From Methylobacterium sp. WSM2598 (GTDB lineage: Bacteria > Pseudomonadota > Alphaproteobacteria > Rhizobiales > Beijerinckiaceae), in the NCBI RefSeq assembly GCF_000379105.1, contig NZ_KB900609.1:129802-193801 (forward strand): a DNA stretch of 64,000 nt, given 5' to 3'. The stretch's first letter is position 1. The number at the start of each line of letters is the position of its first letter. Made by a program: the position numbers and the translations under genes. The notes beneath the pieces were generated by a model. That model had not been told where the DNA came from. It made no database searches and was given only the letters and a program-made list of their open reading frames with translations. Of the stretch, positions 1 to 9,152 are shown piece by piece.

Positions 1-199
1 GGGCAGCGCGTGCCCATGAAGGAGGTCGACGCGCCGATCCGGGTGCGCGGGCGGCACTGGGGCGGCTTCCGCACGGCCTCCCGCGCCCAATCCCTGCCGG
101 CTGCACGCTTTCCAAACCGGTGCGGGGCCGCTATCCGTGCCGCTCCGCACACGGCGAATCCCGCGCCGGATGCCCCGGACCGGGCCCCGGAGACCCCCG
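1..199. other. window edge, no gene recognised
   Basis: No coding region with alphaproteobacterial protein character is visible in these bases. A long open frame runs through here on the plus strand, but it is an out-of-frame shadow of the gene that follows. The upstream gene, if any, lies outside the window. Confidence 0.4.
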
Positions 200-847
200 A
201 TGATCACCGTCACGCTCGACGCCCTCGACCTCTCCGCGCTGCTCTGCTCCCGCGTGTGCCACGACGTGATCAGCCCGGTCGGCGCGATCGTGAACGGCCT
301 GGAGGTTCTGGAGGACGAGGACGATCCGGGGATGCGCGACTTCGCCATCGACCTGATCCGCAAGAGCGCCAAGCAGGCCTCGGCGCGTCTCCAATTCGCC
401 CGCATCGCCTTCGGGGCGGCGGGCTCGGTCGGGGCGACGATCGACCTCGCCGATGCCGAGGGCGTCGCCCGCGGCCTGTTCTCGGACGAGAAGACGAAGC
501 TCGCCTGGAGCGCCCCCCGCGCCCTGTTTCCGAAGAACAAGGTCAAGCTCCTGCTCAACCTCGTGGTGATCGCCGTCACCACGATCCCGCGCGGCGGCCT
601 GATCGACGTGGCGGTGACCGGCGAGGCCGAGGCGCCGGTCTTCGTGCTCACCTGCCGGGGCTCGCATGCGCGCATCCCGGCCCATGTCGAGGCGCTGATC
701 GCCGGCAGCCCGGAGAGCGGCACGGTCGACGCGCACGGCGTGCAGCCCTACTACGCGGGCCTCGTGGCCCGGGCCGCCGGCATGACCGTCTCCTTCGGGA
801 TCGACGGCGACACCGTGACGATCCGCGCCGAGCCCGCCGCCGCCTGA
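200..847 (+). CDS. chpT: ChpT-like histidine phosphotransferase
   Basis: The 215-residue protein resembles the alphaproteobacterial histidine phosphotransferases of the ChpT family, which pass phosphate from a hybrid kinase to response regulators such as CtrA and CpdR. The N-terminal helix carries the motif SRVCHDVISPVGAI, in which His21 is the expected phosphorylation site. The rest has the shape of a degenerate HATPase fold lacking clear ATP-binding G boxes. I chose the ATG at 200 because the family begins only a few residues before the His helix; an in-frame extension back to 137 adds residues unlike the family. It lies just upstream of cheA, so it could serve chemotaxis, cell-cycle signalling or both. 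Confidence 0.82.
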   Translation: MITVTLDALDLSALLCSRVCHDVISPVGAIVNGLEVLEDEDDPGMRDFAIDLIRKSAKQASARLQFARIAFGAAGSVGATIDLADAEGVARGLFSDEKTKLAWSAPRALFPKNKVKLLLNLVVIAVTTIPRGGLIDVAVTGEAEAPVFVLTCRGSHARIPAHVEALIAGSPESGTVDAHGVQPYYAGLVARAAGMTVSFGIDGDTVTIRAEPAAA

Positions 848-1432
848 GCCGCGCCGCACCGTTCCGCAGGCCGCGCCGCGCGCAGGGTACCGGCGCGAGG
901 GCGCGCGCGCTGCGGCTGAGGGCGAGCGGCCCCTCGCGCGCGACCCGTCGCTCTCCCTCCGGCCGGCGGCCGCCCGCGCGCCCGTCGGCCGGCACGGGAG
1001 CCTCGCCGCGCAAGCCCCGAGCGTCCCGCCCCGAGCCCCTGGCGGGCCCGCGCGCCCGCGCTCTTGCCGCCGCGCAGGGTCGCGGCCCGCCTTCCGCCGC
1101 GCCGCGGCGCACGTGCCGTTGAGGAAAGAGCGCGGGAGTTCCGTGAAACGAATATTTTTCGCGAGTGGAGCGGCGCGCGTTCCGCCTGATGGATTAGTCC
1201 GACGGCGGATGACCGGGGCCGCGAAGCGCCTTCCGGGTGGCGCCTTATCTCATTGTCGTGACATGAATTCTCGCTGTCGCCGGCGGCACTCGGCCGGGCG
1301 CGGGACTCCGCTGCGTGACCCGCGCCCCTGCAACATCGCTCGGGGCCGATCGACTGTGGCAACGGATCATCAACGCTCCGGTGCCACTGTCATGGAGCGG
1401 GGAGGCCCTGCGACGATCGGCGAGTGGCGGAC
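848..1432. other. 585-base gap before cheA
   Basis: The first 280 bases are extremely G+C-rich and hold no convincing gene. From about 1140 the composition becomes less extreme, with a short AT-rich patch near 1150-1160 that would suit a promoter for the che genes. I could not identify a specific sigma-factor site. Open frames here on both strands are low-complexity Arg/Pro/Ala shadows. Confidence 0.35.
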
Positions 1433-4237
1433 ATGGACGATTTGCTGCGTGAATTCCTGACCGAGACCGGTGAACACCTGGATACGGTCGACCTGGAGCT
1501 CGTCCGCTTCGAGCAGGATCCGAACAACCAGACGATCCTCCGGAACATCTTCCGGCTCGTGCATACCATCAAGGGCACCTGCGGCTTCCTCGGACTGCCG
1601 CGCCTCGAGGCGCTGGCCCACGCGGCCGAGACGCTGATGGGCAAGTTCCGCGACGGGATGGGCGTCACGAGCGAGGCGGTGACGCTGATCCTGCAGACGC
1701 TCGACCGCATCAAGGTGATCGTCGCGGAGCTGGAGCGCACGGCGGCCGAGCCCGTGGGCGCCGACGAGGACCTGATCGGCGCCCTGGAGCGCATGGCCGA
1801 GGGCGAGGCCGCTCCCGCCCCGGCGCCCGCCCCGCCGCCGCCCGTCCCGATGACCACCGGCTCCCTGGTGTCCCAGACGCTGGAGCGGGCGCTCAAGCCC
1901 GACGAGGTCTCCCTGGACGACCTGGAGCGCGCCTTCCGCGACACGCCCGGGCCCGAGGCCTCGCCCGCGCCCATGACCACGGGCTCGCTGGTGCCGCAGA
2001 CGCTGGAGCGGGCGCTCAAGCCGGGCGAGGTCTCCCTGGACGACCTGGAGCGCGCCTTCCGCGACACGCCCGGGCCCTCCGCGGCGCCCGCCAAGGCGGT
2101 GAGCGCGCCGAAGGCCGCGCCCGCTCCGGCCGAGGCGCCCCGCGCCGACGCCGCGCCCGAGACGGACGGCGCCGCCATCAACAAGGTGCAGACGATCCGG
2201 GTGAACGTCGACACCCTCGAGCACCTGATGACGATGGTCTCGGAACTGGTGCTGACCCGCAATCAGCTCCTCGAGATCGCCCGCCGGCAGGAGGACAACA
2301 GCTACAAGGTGCCGCTGCAGCGGCTCTCGAACGTCACCGCCGAGCTGCAGGAAGGGGTCATGAAGACCCGCATGCAGCCGATCGGCTCGGCGTGGCAGAA
2401 GCTGCCGCGGGTGGTGCGCGACCTCTCGTCGGAACTCGGCAAGAAGATCGACCTGGTGATGCAGGGCGCCGAGACGGAACTCGACCGTCAGGTGCTGGAG
2501 GTCATCAAGGACCCGCTCACCCACATGGTGCGCAACTCCGCCGACCACGGCATCGAGTCGGCGCTGGAGCGCAAGGCCGCGGGCAAGCCCGAGAAGGGGA
2601 CGATCCGCCTCAACGCCTTCCACGAGGGCGGCACGATCACGATCGAGATCTCGGACGACGGCAAGGGGCTCGACCTCGCCACGATCCGCCGCAAGGCCGT
2701 GGAGCGGGGCATCGCCACCGAGGCCGAGGTCGAGCGGATGACCGACGCGCAGGTCGCGAAGTTCATCTTCCACGCCGGCTTCTCGACCGCCAAGGCCGTC
2801 ACCTCGGTCTCGGGCCGCGGCGTCGGCATGGACGTGGTCAAGACCAACATCGAGCTGATCGGCGGCACCGTCGACATCCGCACCCAGTTCGGCCAGGGCA
2901 CCACCTTCACGATCAAGATCCCGCTGACGCTCGCCATCGTCGCGGCGCTGATCGTCTCGGCCCGCGACCACCGCTTCGCGATCCCGCAGGTCTCGGTGCT
3001 CGAACTCGTGCGGGTGCAGCCGGGCAGCGACCACCAGGTCGAGCGCATCAACGGCTCGCCGGTGCTGCGCCTGCGCGACCGCCTGCTGCCGATCGTGCCG
3101 ATCGCCGCCATGCTCGGCCTGGACAAGGATCCCACCACCGCCTCCTCCGACGAGGGCTTCGTGGTGGTGAGCCAGGTCGGGCGCCAGCGCTTCGGCATCC
3201 TGGTGGACGGCGTCTTCCACACGGAAGAGATCGTCGTGAAGCCGATGTCGACGAAGCTGCGGCACATCCCGCTCTTCTCCGGCAACACGATCCTGGGCGA
3301 CGGCGCGGTCGTGCTGATCATCGACCCGAACGGGGTCGCCCGCATGGTCGGTTCCGGCACGGCGACCGGGCAGCCCGCGGAGGCGGATGCCGAGGCCGAG
3401 GAGGCGGCGGCGTCGGCCGATCAGACCGTCACGCTGCTGGTGTTCAAGGGCGGCGGCGACGCGCTGAAGGCGGTGCCCCTGTCGCTGGTCACGCGCCTGG
3501 AGGAGGTCGACGGCGCCAAGGTCGAGTGGGTGGGCGGGCGGCCGCTCATCCAGTACCGGGGCCGGCTCATGCCCCTGGTGCCCGTCGATCCCGATCAGGT
3601 GCTGCGGCGCGAGGGCGCGCAGGCCCTGGTGGTGTTCTCGGACGGCGAGCGCTCGATGGGCCTCGCGGTGGACGAGATCGTCGACATCGTCGACGAGGTG
3701 CTCGACGTCGAACTCACGGCGGACCGGTCCGACCTGATCGGCTCGGCGGTGGTGCGCGGGCGCGCGACCGAGATCGTCAACATCGCCCATTACCTGCCGC
3801 TCGCGCACGACGACTGGGCGCGCGCGCCGCGCCGCAAGGAGGAGCAGGCGCCGCGGCGGCTGCTCCTGGTCGACGACTCGGCCTTCTTCCGCGAGATGCT
3901 GACGCCCGTGCTGAAGGCCGCCGGCTACCGGGTGATCCCGGCCGCCAGCGCCGAGGAGGCTCTCACGGTGCTCACCGGCGAGACGCCGATCGACGTCGTC
4001 GTCGCCGATCTGGAGATGCCGGGCCGCTCCGGCTTCGACCTGATCGAGCAGATGCGCCGGACCGGGCCGCGCCTCGCCGAGATGCCGGTGATCGCGCTCG
4101 CCTCGAGCGTCGCCCCGGAGGGGATCGAGCGGGCGCGCGCCCTCGGGATCGCCGACTTCGTCGCGAAGTTCGACCGCAGCGGCCTCGTCGCCGCCCTCAA
4201 CGAGATCACCGCGCCCAGCCTCGACGCCGCGGCCTGA
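1433..4237 (+). CDS. cheA: chemotaxis histidine kinase CheA with C-terminal receiver domain
   Basis: This 934-residue protein is the central chemotaxis kinase. In order it shows an HPt (P1) domain with His44 in HTIKGTCGF, a Pro/Ala-rich linker holding a duplicated 41-residue segment (about 140-215), a dimerisation helix pair, and a HATPase domain from about 335 with the N box around MVRNSADHGIE (about 364) and G boxes to about 480. Two CheW-like domains follow (about 495-640 and 665-790), then a receiver domain (808-934) with likely phospho-acceptor Asp859 in ADLEMPG. One CheW domain is usual for CheA; the second and the receiver make this a CheAY-type hybrid. I favour the ATG at 1433; a GTG at 1424 in frame is the alternative. 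It heads the cheW-cheY-cheB-cheR series. Confidence 0.95.
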   Translation: MDDLLREFLTETGEHLDTVDLELVRFEQDPNNQTILRNIFRLVHTIKGTCGFLGLPRLEALAHAAETLMGKFRDGMGVTSEAVTLILQTLDRIKVIVAELERTAAEPVGADEDLIGALERMAEGEAAPAPAPAPPPPVPMTTGSLVSQTLERALKPDEVSLDDLERAFRDTPGPEASPAPMTTGSLVPQTLERALKPGEVSLDDLERAFRDTPGPSAAPAKAVSAPKAAPAPAEAPRADAAPETDGAAINKVQTIRVNVDTLEHLMTMVSELVLTRNQLLEIARRQEDNSYKVPLQRLSNVTAELQEGVMKTRMQPIGSAWQKLPRVVRDLSSELGKKIDLVMQGAETELDRQVLEVIKDPLTHMVRNSADHGIESALERKAAGKPEKGTIRLNAFHEGGTITIEISDDGKGLDLATIRRKAVERGIATEAEVERMTDAQVAKFIFHAGFSTAKAVTSVSGRGVGMDVVKTNIELIGGTVDIRTQFGQGTTFTIKIPLTLAIVAALIVSARDHRFAIPQVSVLELVRVQPGSDHQVERINGSPVLRLRDRLLPIVPIAAMLGLDKDPTTASSDEGFVVVSQVGRQRFGILVDGVFHTEEIVVKPMSTKLRHIPLFSGNTILGDGAVVLIIDPNGVARMVGSGTATGQPAEADAEAEEAAASADQTVTLLVFKGGGDALKAVPLSLVTRLEEVDGAKVEWVGGRPLIQYRGRLMPLVPVDPDQVLRREGAQALVVFSDGERSMGLAVDEIVDIVDEVLDVELTADRSDLIGSAVVRGRATEIVNIAHYLPLAHDDWARAPRRKEEQAPRRLLLVDDSAFFREMLTPVLKAAGYRVIPAASAEEALTVLTGETPIDVVVADLEMPGRSGFDLIEQMRRTGPRLAEMPVIALASSVAPEGIERARALGIADFVAKFDRSGLVAALNEITAPSLDAAA
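1850..2086 (+). repeat. tandem 123-bp duplication inside cheA
   Basis: Two direct copies of a 123-bp unit, starting at 1850 and 1973, encode nearly the same segment beginning MTTGSLV and containing SLDDLERAFRDTPGP. The copies differ at only a few residues (S/P after MTTGSLV; D/G before EVSLDD). They lie in the linker between P1 and the dimerisation domain, where other CheA proteins carry the CheY/CheB-docking P2 domain. Confidence 0.9.
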
Positions 4238-4344
4238 CCGCCGCCCCGGCCTGAGCGGCCCGCCCGCGGCGGTCCGCGCAGGCCTCCCGGCGCCCCGCCC
4301 GCGGCGGCGCCCTCCCGCAACCCGATGAGAACCGAGCGACGCCC

Positions 4345-4854
4345 ATGATGGCCGCCAACAGCAACGTCGCCCGCGCGGGCGAGACCAGCTCCGCCGTGAT
4401 CGGCGACACCATCGACTACGTCACCGTGACCCTCGGCGACGAGATGTTCGGCCTGCCGATCGACCGGGTCCACGACGTCTTCATCGCCACCAACCTCACG
4501 GACGTTCCGCTGTCGCCGCCCGAGATCAAGGGCCTGCTCAACCTGCGCGGGCGGGTGGTGACCGCGATCTGCCTGCGCCGCCGCCTCGGCCTGCCCGACC
4601 GGGTCTCGGAGGGGCGCGAGATGGCGGTGGGCTTCGAGCTCGGCGGCGAGGCCTACGGGCTCCTGGTCGATCAGGTCGGCGAGGTGATGAAGCTCTCCGC
4701 CGACACCTACGGGCCGAACCCGGTGCACATGGACACGCGCTGGCGCGCCGTCTCGCGCGGGGTGCACCGCCTCGACGGGCGCCTGCTGATCATCCTCGAC
4801 GTCGACGCGGTCCTGGCCTTCGGCGACGACCGGGCCAACGCCTCGGCCGCCTGA
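4345..4854 (+). CDS. cheW: chemotaxis adaptor CheW
   Basis: A 169-residue single-domain CheW protein, the scaffold that couples chemoreceptors to CheA at the inner membrane. The body from about residue 27 (DYVTVTLGDEMFGLPIDRV) through GLLNLRGRVVTAICLRRRLG matches the CheW fold, including the conserved NLRG segment. About 25 residues of Ala/Ser-rich N-terminus precede the domain. Two ATG codons occur together at 4345 and 4348. It follows cheA by about 107 bases and precedes cheY by 16, consistent with one operon. Confidence 0.95.
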   Translation: MMAANSNVARAGETSSAVIGDTIDYVTVTLGDEMFGLPIDRVHDVFIATNLTDVPLSPPEIKGLLNLRGRVVTAICLRRRLGLPDRVSEGREMAVGFELGGEAYGLLVDQVGEVMKLSADTYGPNPVHMDTRWRAVSRGVHRLDGRLLIILDVDAVLAFGDDRANASAA

Positions 4855-4870
4855 GCAGGGACGCAGCGCG

Positions 4871-5236
4871 ATGAGAACCTGCCTGATCGTCGATGATTCC
4901 GCCGTGATCCGGAAGGTGGCGCGGCGCATCCTGGAGGGGATCGGGTTCCGCGTCGCGGAGGCGGAGGACGGCGCCGACGCCATCGGCCTGTGCCGGGAGG
5001 CGATGCCGGACGCGATCCTGCTCGACTGGCGCATGCCGCAGATGGACGGCTACGAGTTCCTGCGGGAATTGCGCCGGCTGCCCTCGGGCGAGCACCCCAA
5101 GGTGGTGTTCTGCACCACCGAGAACGACGTGAGCTCCATCGCCCGCGCCCTGCACGCGGGGGCGGACGAGTACATCATGAAACCGTTCGACAAGGACATC
5201 ATCACGGCGAAGCTCCAGGAAGTCGGCCTCGCCTGA
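4871..5236 (+). CDS. cheY: chemotaxis response regulator CheY
   Basis: A 121-residue stand-alone receiver domain. Acidic pair Asp8-Asp9, phospho-acceptor Asp52 (LLDWRMPQMDG), the switch Thr around 82-83 and the conserved Lys104 (IMKPFD) are all present, so it should be fully active. In the family, phosphorylated CheY binds the flagellar switch or acts as a phosphate sink. Its position between cheW and cheB supports a role in this cluster. Confidence 0.95.
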   Translation: MRTCLIVDDSAVIRKVARRILEGIGFRVAEAEDGADAIGLCREAMPDAILLDWRMPQMDGYEFLRELRRLPSGEHPKVVFCTTENDVSSIARALHAGADEYIMKPFDKDIITAKLQEVGLA

Positions 5237-5324
5237 TCCTCGCGCGGTCTCGGACCGGGCGCCCCGCTCCCGCGCCGGCCGCGCGCCCGCGCGCGTCTCC
5301 CGTATTCCAAGTGCCGAGAGTATC

Positions 5325-6485
5325 ATGGCAGCTTCCCTCGCGCCGTCCCAGGCCAGCCCCGCAGCGCCGCGTGTCAAGGTGATGGTGGCCGACGACTCCG
5401 CCGTGGTGCGCGGCCTCGTCTCGCGCTGGCTGCAGGAGGCGGGATGCGACGTGGTGGCGACCGCCTCGAACGGCCGGATCGCCCTCGAAACCCTCGACCG
5501 GGTCAGCCCGGAGATCGTCCTCCTCGACGTCGAGATGCCGGAGCTCGACGGCACGCAGGCCCTGCCGCGCATGCTGGCCAAGCGGCCGGGCCTCCAGGTC
5601 GTGATGATGTCGACCCTGACGCAGCGCAACGCGGAGATCTCCCTGCGCTGCCTCGCCCTCGGGGCGGTGGACTACCTGCCCAAGCCCGAGGGCAACCGGG
5701 GCGTGACCACCACGGCGACCTTCCGGGAGGACCTGATCCAGAAGGTGCGGATGCTCGGCGCCGCCCTGCGCGGCGGGGCGGGGGCCCTGCGGCGCGCCGT
5801 CGCCGAGCGGCCCGCGCCGGAGCGGGCCGGCGCCGTGCCGCCGCCGCCGCGGCCCGCCGCCCCCCCGGTCTCCCTGCGCCCGCGGCACGCCCGCACGCCG
5901 CCGAAGGTGCTGCTGATCGGCGCCTCGACCGGCGGTCCGAGGGCGGTGGGCGAGGTGCTGGAGGGGATCGGCGCGGCGGCCCTGCGGCGGCTCCCGATCC
6001 TGATCGTGCAGCACATGCCGCCGGTCTTCACCGGCGTCTTCGCCGAGCACCTGCGCACCCGCACGGGCCTGCCGGCGGCGGAGGGCAAGCACGGCGAGCC
6101 GGTGCGGCCCGGCACCCTCTACGTGGCGCCGGGCGGGCGGCACATGGGCCTCTCCGGCCATGGCGCGGAGATCGCCATCCGCCTCGACGACGGCCCGCCG
6201 GTGAATTTCTGCCGGCCGGCGGTGGACGTGCTGTTCCGCGACGCGGCCGAGCTCTACGGCGCCTCGACGCTCTCGGTGGTGCTCACCGGGATGGGCTCGG
6301 ACGGGACCCACGGCGCCAAGGCTCTGGTGGATGCGGGCGGCACCATGCTGGTGCAGGACGAGGCCTCCTCGACCGTCTGGGGCATGCCCGGCAGCATCGC
6401 CAAGGCCGGCTACGCCCACGAGATCCTGGCACTCCCCGCGATCGGCCCCGCGCTGCGCGCCCAGATCACGGGCGGGCAGCCCTGA
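5325..6485 (+). CDS. cheB: protein-glutamate methylesterase CheB
   Basis: This 386-residue protein removes methyl groups from chemoreceptor glutamates during adaptation. An N-terminal receiver domain (about 17-135) has Asp68 in LLDVEMPELDG. A Pro/Ala/Arg-rich linker (about 155-192) leads to the esterase domain with Ser201 (GASTGG), His230 (QHMPP) and Asp326 (GMGSDG), the catalytic triad of the family. The linker is rather long and proline-rich. It follows cheY by about 90 bases and precedes cheR by 40. Confidence 0.95.
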   Translation: MAASLAPSQASPAAPRVKVMVADDSAVVRGLVSRWLQEAGCDVVATASNGRIALETLDRVSPEIVLLDVEMPELDGTQALPRMLAKRPGLQVVMMSTLTQRNAEISLRCLALGAVDYLPKPEGNRGVTTTATFREDLIQKVRMLGAALRGGAGALRRAVAERPAPERAGAVPPPPRPAAPPVSLRPRHARTPPKVLLIGASTGGPRAVGEVLEGIGAAALRRLPILIVQHMPPVFTGVFAEHLRTRTGLPAAEGKHGEPVRPGTLYVAPGGRHMGLSGHGAEIAIRLDDGPPVNFCRPAVDVLFRDAAELYGASTLSVVLTGMGSDGTHGAKALVDAGGTMLVQDEASSTVWGMPGSIAKAGYAHEILALPAIGPALRAQITGGQP

Positions 6486-6525
6486 TGCCCTCGACGCGCG
6501 ACACCGCCGGGAAGGGCCCGCCGCG

Positions 6526-7416
6526 ATGACCGAGACCGAGTTCGAGTTCCTGCGCGGCTATCTCAAGCAGCGGTCCGGCCTCGCCCTGACCCCCGAGAAG
6601 CGCTACCTGATCGAGAGCCGGCTCACGCCGGTCTGCCGCCGCTTCGGGATCGCCACCCTCACCGAACTCGTCGGCGCCCTGCGGGTCGCGCGCGAGGGCG
6701 CGATCGAGAAGGCGGTGGTCGAGGCGATGACCACCAACGAGACCTTCTTCTTCCGGGACAGGGCGCCCTTCGACCTGTTCCGCGACGTGCTGCTGCCGCA
6801 GATGATCGCCGCGCGCGCCGCGGCGCGCCGGCTGCGCATCTGGTGCGCGGCCGCCTCGACCGGGCAGGAGCCCTACTCGCTGGCGATGCTGCTCACCGAG
6901 GCGGCGCCGCTCCTGGCCGGCTGGCGGATCGAGCTCGTCGGCACCGACCTCTCGACCGAGGTCCTGGAGAAGGCCCGGCTCGGCCTCTACAACCAGTTCG
7001 AGGTCCAGCGCGGGCTGCCGGTCCAGCTCATGCTGAAGTACTTCGAGCAGGTCGGCGAGCAGTGGCGGATCAGCGCGGCCCTGCGGCAGATGGTGGATTT
7101 CCGCCCGCTCAACCTGCTGGACCGGTTCGACCAGCTCGGCACCTTCGACATCGTGTATTGCCGCAACGTGCTGATCTATTTCGACGCGCCGACCAAGGCG
7201 GACGTGCTCGGGCGGATCGCCGCGCAGCTAGCCCCGGACGGGGCGGTGCTGCTCGGGGCGGCCGAGACGGTGATCGGCATCACCGACGCGCTGACCCCGG
7301 ACCCCAAGCACCGCGGCCTCTATCGCCACGGCGGCGCGCGCGCCTCCCTGGTGCCGCCGGTCGCCGCGCCCGCGGCGGCGCCGGTCCCGAGCCTGCCGCG
7401 CTTCGCCGTGCGCTGA
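6526..7416 (+). CDS. cheR: chemotaxis protein methyltransferase CheR
   Basis: The 296-residue protein methylates chemoreceptor glutamates using S-adenosylmethionine, opposing CheB. The N-terminal helical domain is followed by NETFFFRD, the SAM-binding stretch IWCAAASTGQEPYS and the FDIVYCRNVLIYFD segment, all characteristic of CheR. I chose the ATG at 6526, preceded by a GAAGGG ribosome site, because the frame upstream is only the shadow of cheB. The last 20 or so residues are Pro/Ala-rich. It is the last recognisable che gene here; no receptor gene is in the window. Confidence 0.94.
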   Translation: MTETEFEFLRGYLKQRSGLALTPEKRYLIESRLTPVCRRFGIATLTELVGALRVAREGAIEKAVVEAMTTNETFFFRDRAPFDLFRDVLLPQMIAARAAARRLRIWCAAASTGQEPYSLAMLLTEAAPLLAGWRIELVGTDLSTEVLEKARLGLYNQFEVQRGLPVQLMLKYFEQVGEQWRISAALRQMVDFRPLNLLDRFDQLGTFDIVYCRNVLIYFDAPTKADVLGRIAAQLAPDGAVLLGAAETVIGITDALTPDPKHRGLYRHGGARASLVPPVAAPAAAPVPSLPRFAVR

Positions 7417-7695
7417 GACGCGACCGCCACGTTTCGACGCAGGCGAGCGCGACCATTCCTGTTGCTCCGGGCCCGGGGTCTGCTACACGGGCCGTCCTGA
7501 CCGCCAGCGCGCCCGGAGGCTTCCGGAACCCGTCTGGGCCGCGCGGTGGGAGGGCCGGCGACGACGGGACGGTGCGGACCAGTTCTCTGCAACCTTGCCT
7601 GTGAGGCTCAGTGGGCCGAGTAGTCGCAGGAGCGTCACGGGTTCGGGGAACAGGAACCGCTACCCTGGCGCATGGCCCACCTCTCTCCGGCGGAT

Positions 7696-7887
7696 TGATC
7701 CGGGATCCGCTCGATCGAGCGGATCCCGGATCACGAGCCCGCGCGGCGCCTGAGCGGAGCCGACATCCGCATCGCCGAAATGCGAGATGGCGAAGCCATC
7801 AACCGGATGGCGCATGACAAGCCCGCGCGGCGCCTGAGCGGAGCCGACATCCGCATCGCGAAGCGATCAACCGGATGTCGGATGACC
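7696..7887 (+). repeat. dispersed structured repeat, copy A (double body)
   Basis: A perfect palindrome of 38 bases (7696-7733, arms GATCCGGGATCCGCTCGA and complement) is followed by two tandem bodies. The first (about 7735-7817) has an outer stem whose right arm is degraded (7762-7769 with 7804-7811). The second (about 7819-7887) is a short form with an intact outer stem GACATCCG (7846-7853) and CGGATGTC (7872-7879). Inside it is a small hairpin ATCGC-GAA-GCGAT (7855-7867). Each body starts with the shared AGCCCGCGCGGCGCCTGAGCG. The element lies between cheR and a small membrane-protein gene. Confidence 0.88.
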
Positions 7888-7949
7888 CGCTTGTTAACGC
7901 CCGCGGCCTAAGGTGGGCGCCACTCTGACGCGATGGCGAGATCCCGGCG

Positions 7950-8168
7950 ATGTGGCGCCTCCTGACCGGCGGTATCAAGGCGATGCTGGTGATCACGGGG
8001 CTGTCCCTCGCCGCCCACTGGGCGGCGCGGCGGGAGGAGCCGAAGGGACCGGCCCTCGCCGCGACGATCCGCGACCCGGCGACGACGGGCGCGCTGCCGG
8101 CCCGCCGCAGGCCGGCCGGCCTCGACCAGCGCGGCCTGCAGCGGCTCCTGTCGGACACGGCGCGCTGA
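7950..8168 (+). CDS. small hypothetical membrane protein
   Basis: A 72-residue frame beginning MWRLLTGGIKAMLVITGLSL, with one possible membrane segment (about 7-26) followed by a charged tail. I do not recognise the family. It lies between repeat copy A and the convergent ferredoxin-reductase gene. Codon use looks coding (GC-rich third positions), but there is no strong ribosome site and the length is short, so it may not be a gene. Confidence 0.45.
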   Translation: MWRLLTGGIKAMLVITGLSLAAHWAARREEPKGPALAATIRDPATTGALPARRRPAGLDQRGLQRLLSDTAR

Positions 8169-8200
8169 CGGCGGGCAGGCGGCGCGCCGGGCCCGCCGCG

Positions 8201-9148
8201 TCACAGAGCGAGCACGACGCGGCCCCGGGCCCGGGAGACGCAGGGCGTGAGCTGCGCCGTCCGCGCGGCGGGCGACAGCGCCGCGTCGCGGTGCAGGACG
8301 GTCCCCTCGCGATACCCGCAGGCGCAGGCGCCGCACAGGCCTGTCTCGCAGGATGAGGGCAGGGAGAATCCCCGTGCCCGCAGCGCCGCGAGGAGCGAGA
8401 GGCCGGCCGGCACCTCGATCTCCTGCCCGGTGGAGCCGATCACCGCGACGAAGGGTTCGTCCGCCGCCCGGTCCTCGGCCGCGGGGGCGAAGCGCTCCAC
8501 GTGCACCGAGGCGGGCGGCCAGCCGTGAGCCGCGGCGGCGCGGCGCGCCGCCTCGATCAGGCTCTCCGGGCCGCACAGGTAGAGGTGCGAGCCCTCCCGG
8601 CGCTCCGCCAGCACGGCGGGGTCGAAGCGCCGGCCCTCGGCGGAGAACCAGCGCCGCAGGCGCCCGCCGCAGACCGCCTCGGCCTCCCCCAGGAGCGGGG
8701 CCGCCCCGGCCGACCGGGCGCACAGGTGCAGCGCGAAGTCTGCGCCCTCGGCCGCGAGCGTCCGGGCCATCGCGAGCAGCGGGGTCACGCCGATGCCGCC
8801 GCCGACGAGGACGTGGTGGCGCGCCTCCCCGGCCAGGCGGAAGGCGCTGCGCGGGGCGGCGACGGGCACGATCGCGCCTGGCCGCAGCGCGTCGTGCGCC
8901 CAGACCGACCCGCCCCGGCCGGCCTCCTCCCGCTTGATCGCGATCTCGTAGCGGCTCCGATCCGCCGGGTCGCCGCAGAGCGAGTAGGCCCGCACCCGCC
9001 CGTCCGGGAGGTGGAGCGCGACGTGGGCGCCGGCCTCCCAGGCCGGCAGGTCCGGGCGCCGGGGGTGGACGAGGACGACCCGCCGCACCTGCGGCGTCGC
9101 CGCCTCCGCCGCCGCGACCCGCAGCTTCATGATCAGGCGAGCGGTCAC
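8201..9148 (-). CDS. VanB-type ferredoxin reductase (FMN/NAD/2Fe-2S)
   Basis: The 315-residue protein has the layout of phthalate-dioxygenase-reductase/VanB proteins, which carry electrons from NAD(P)H to a partner oxygenase. A flavin-binding barrel (RAYSLCG near residue 53) comes first, then a nucleotide-binding domain (GGGIGVTPLLAMA; LYLCGPESLI), then a C-terminal plant-type 2Fe-2S domain (CETGLCGACACGYREG with a final Cys in TPCVSRA). The GTG at 9148 lies four bases after the stop of the upstream MOSC gene; an ATG at 9130 is possible. No oxygenase subunit is adjacent, so the acceptor is unknown. The MOSC pairing suggests work on a molybdenum-cofactor-linked reaction, by inference. Confidence 0.85.
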   Translation of the reverse strand: MTARLIMKLRVAAAEAATPQVRRVVLVHPRRPDLPAWEAGAHVALHLPDGRVRAYSLCGDPADRSRYEIAIKREEAGRGGSVWAHDALRPGAIVPVAAPRSAFRLAGEARHHVLVGGGIGVTPLLAMARTLAAEGADFALHLCARSAGAAPLLGEAEAVCGGRLRRWFSAEGRRFDPAVLAERREGSHLYLCGPESLIEAARRAAAAHGWPPASVHVERFAPAAEDRAADEPFVAVIGSTGQEIEVPAGLSLLAALRARGFSLPSSCETGLCGACACGYREGTVLHRDAALSPAARTAQLTPCVSRARGRVVLAL

Positions 9149-9152
9149 CGGC

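Noticed and set aside
10-1122. A 370-codon plus-strand frame at the window start.
   Set aside because: It is out of frame with chpT over the chpT gene and is Arg/Pro-rich throughout.
1370-3808. An 812-codon minus-strand open frame.
   Set aside because: Antisense to cheA, with low-complexity composition and no recognisable motifs.
7611-7817. A 68-codon frame running into repeat copy A.
   Set aside because: About half of it is repeat sequence, and the rest has no coding character or ribosome site.
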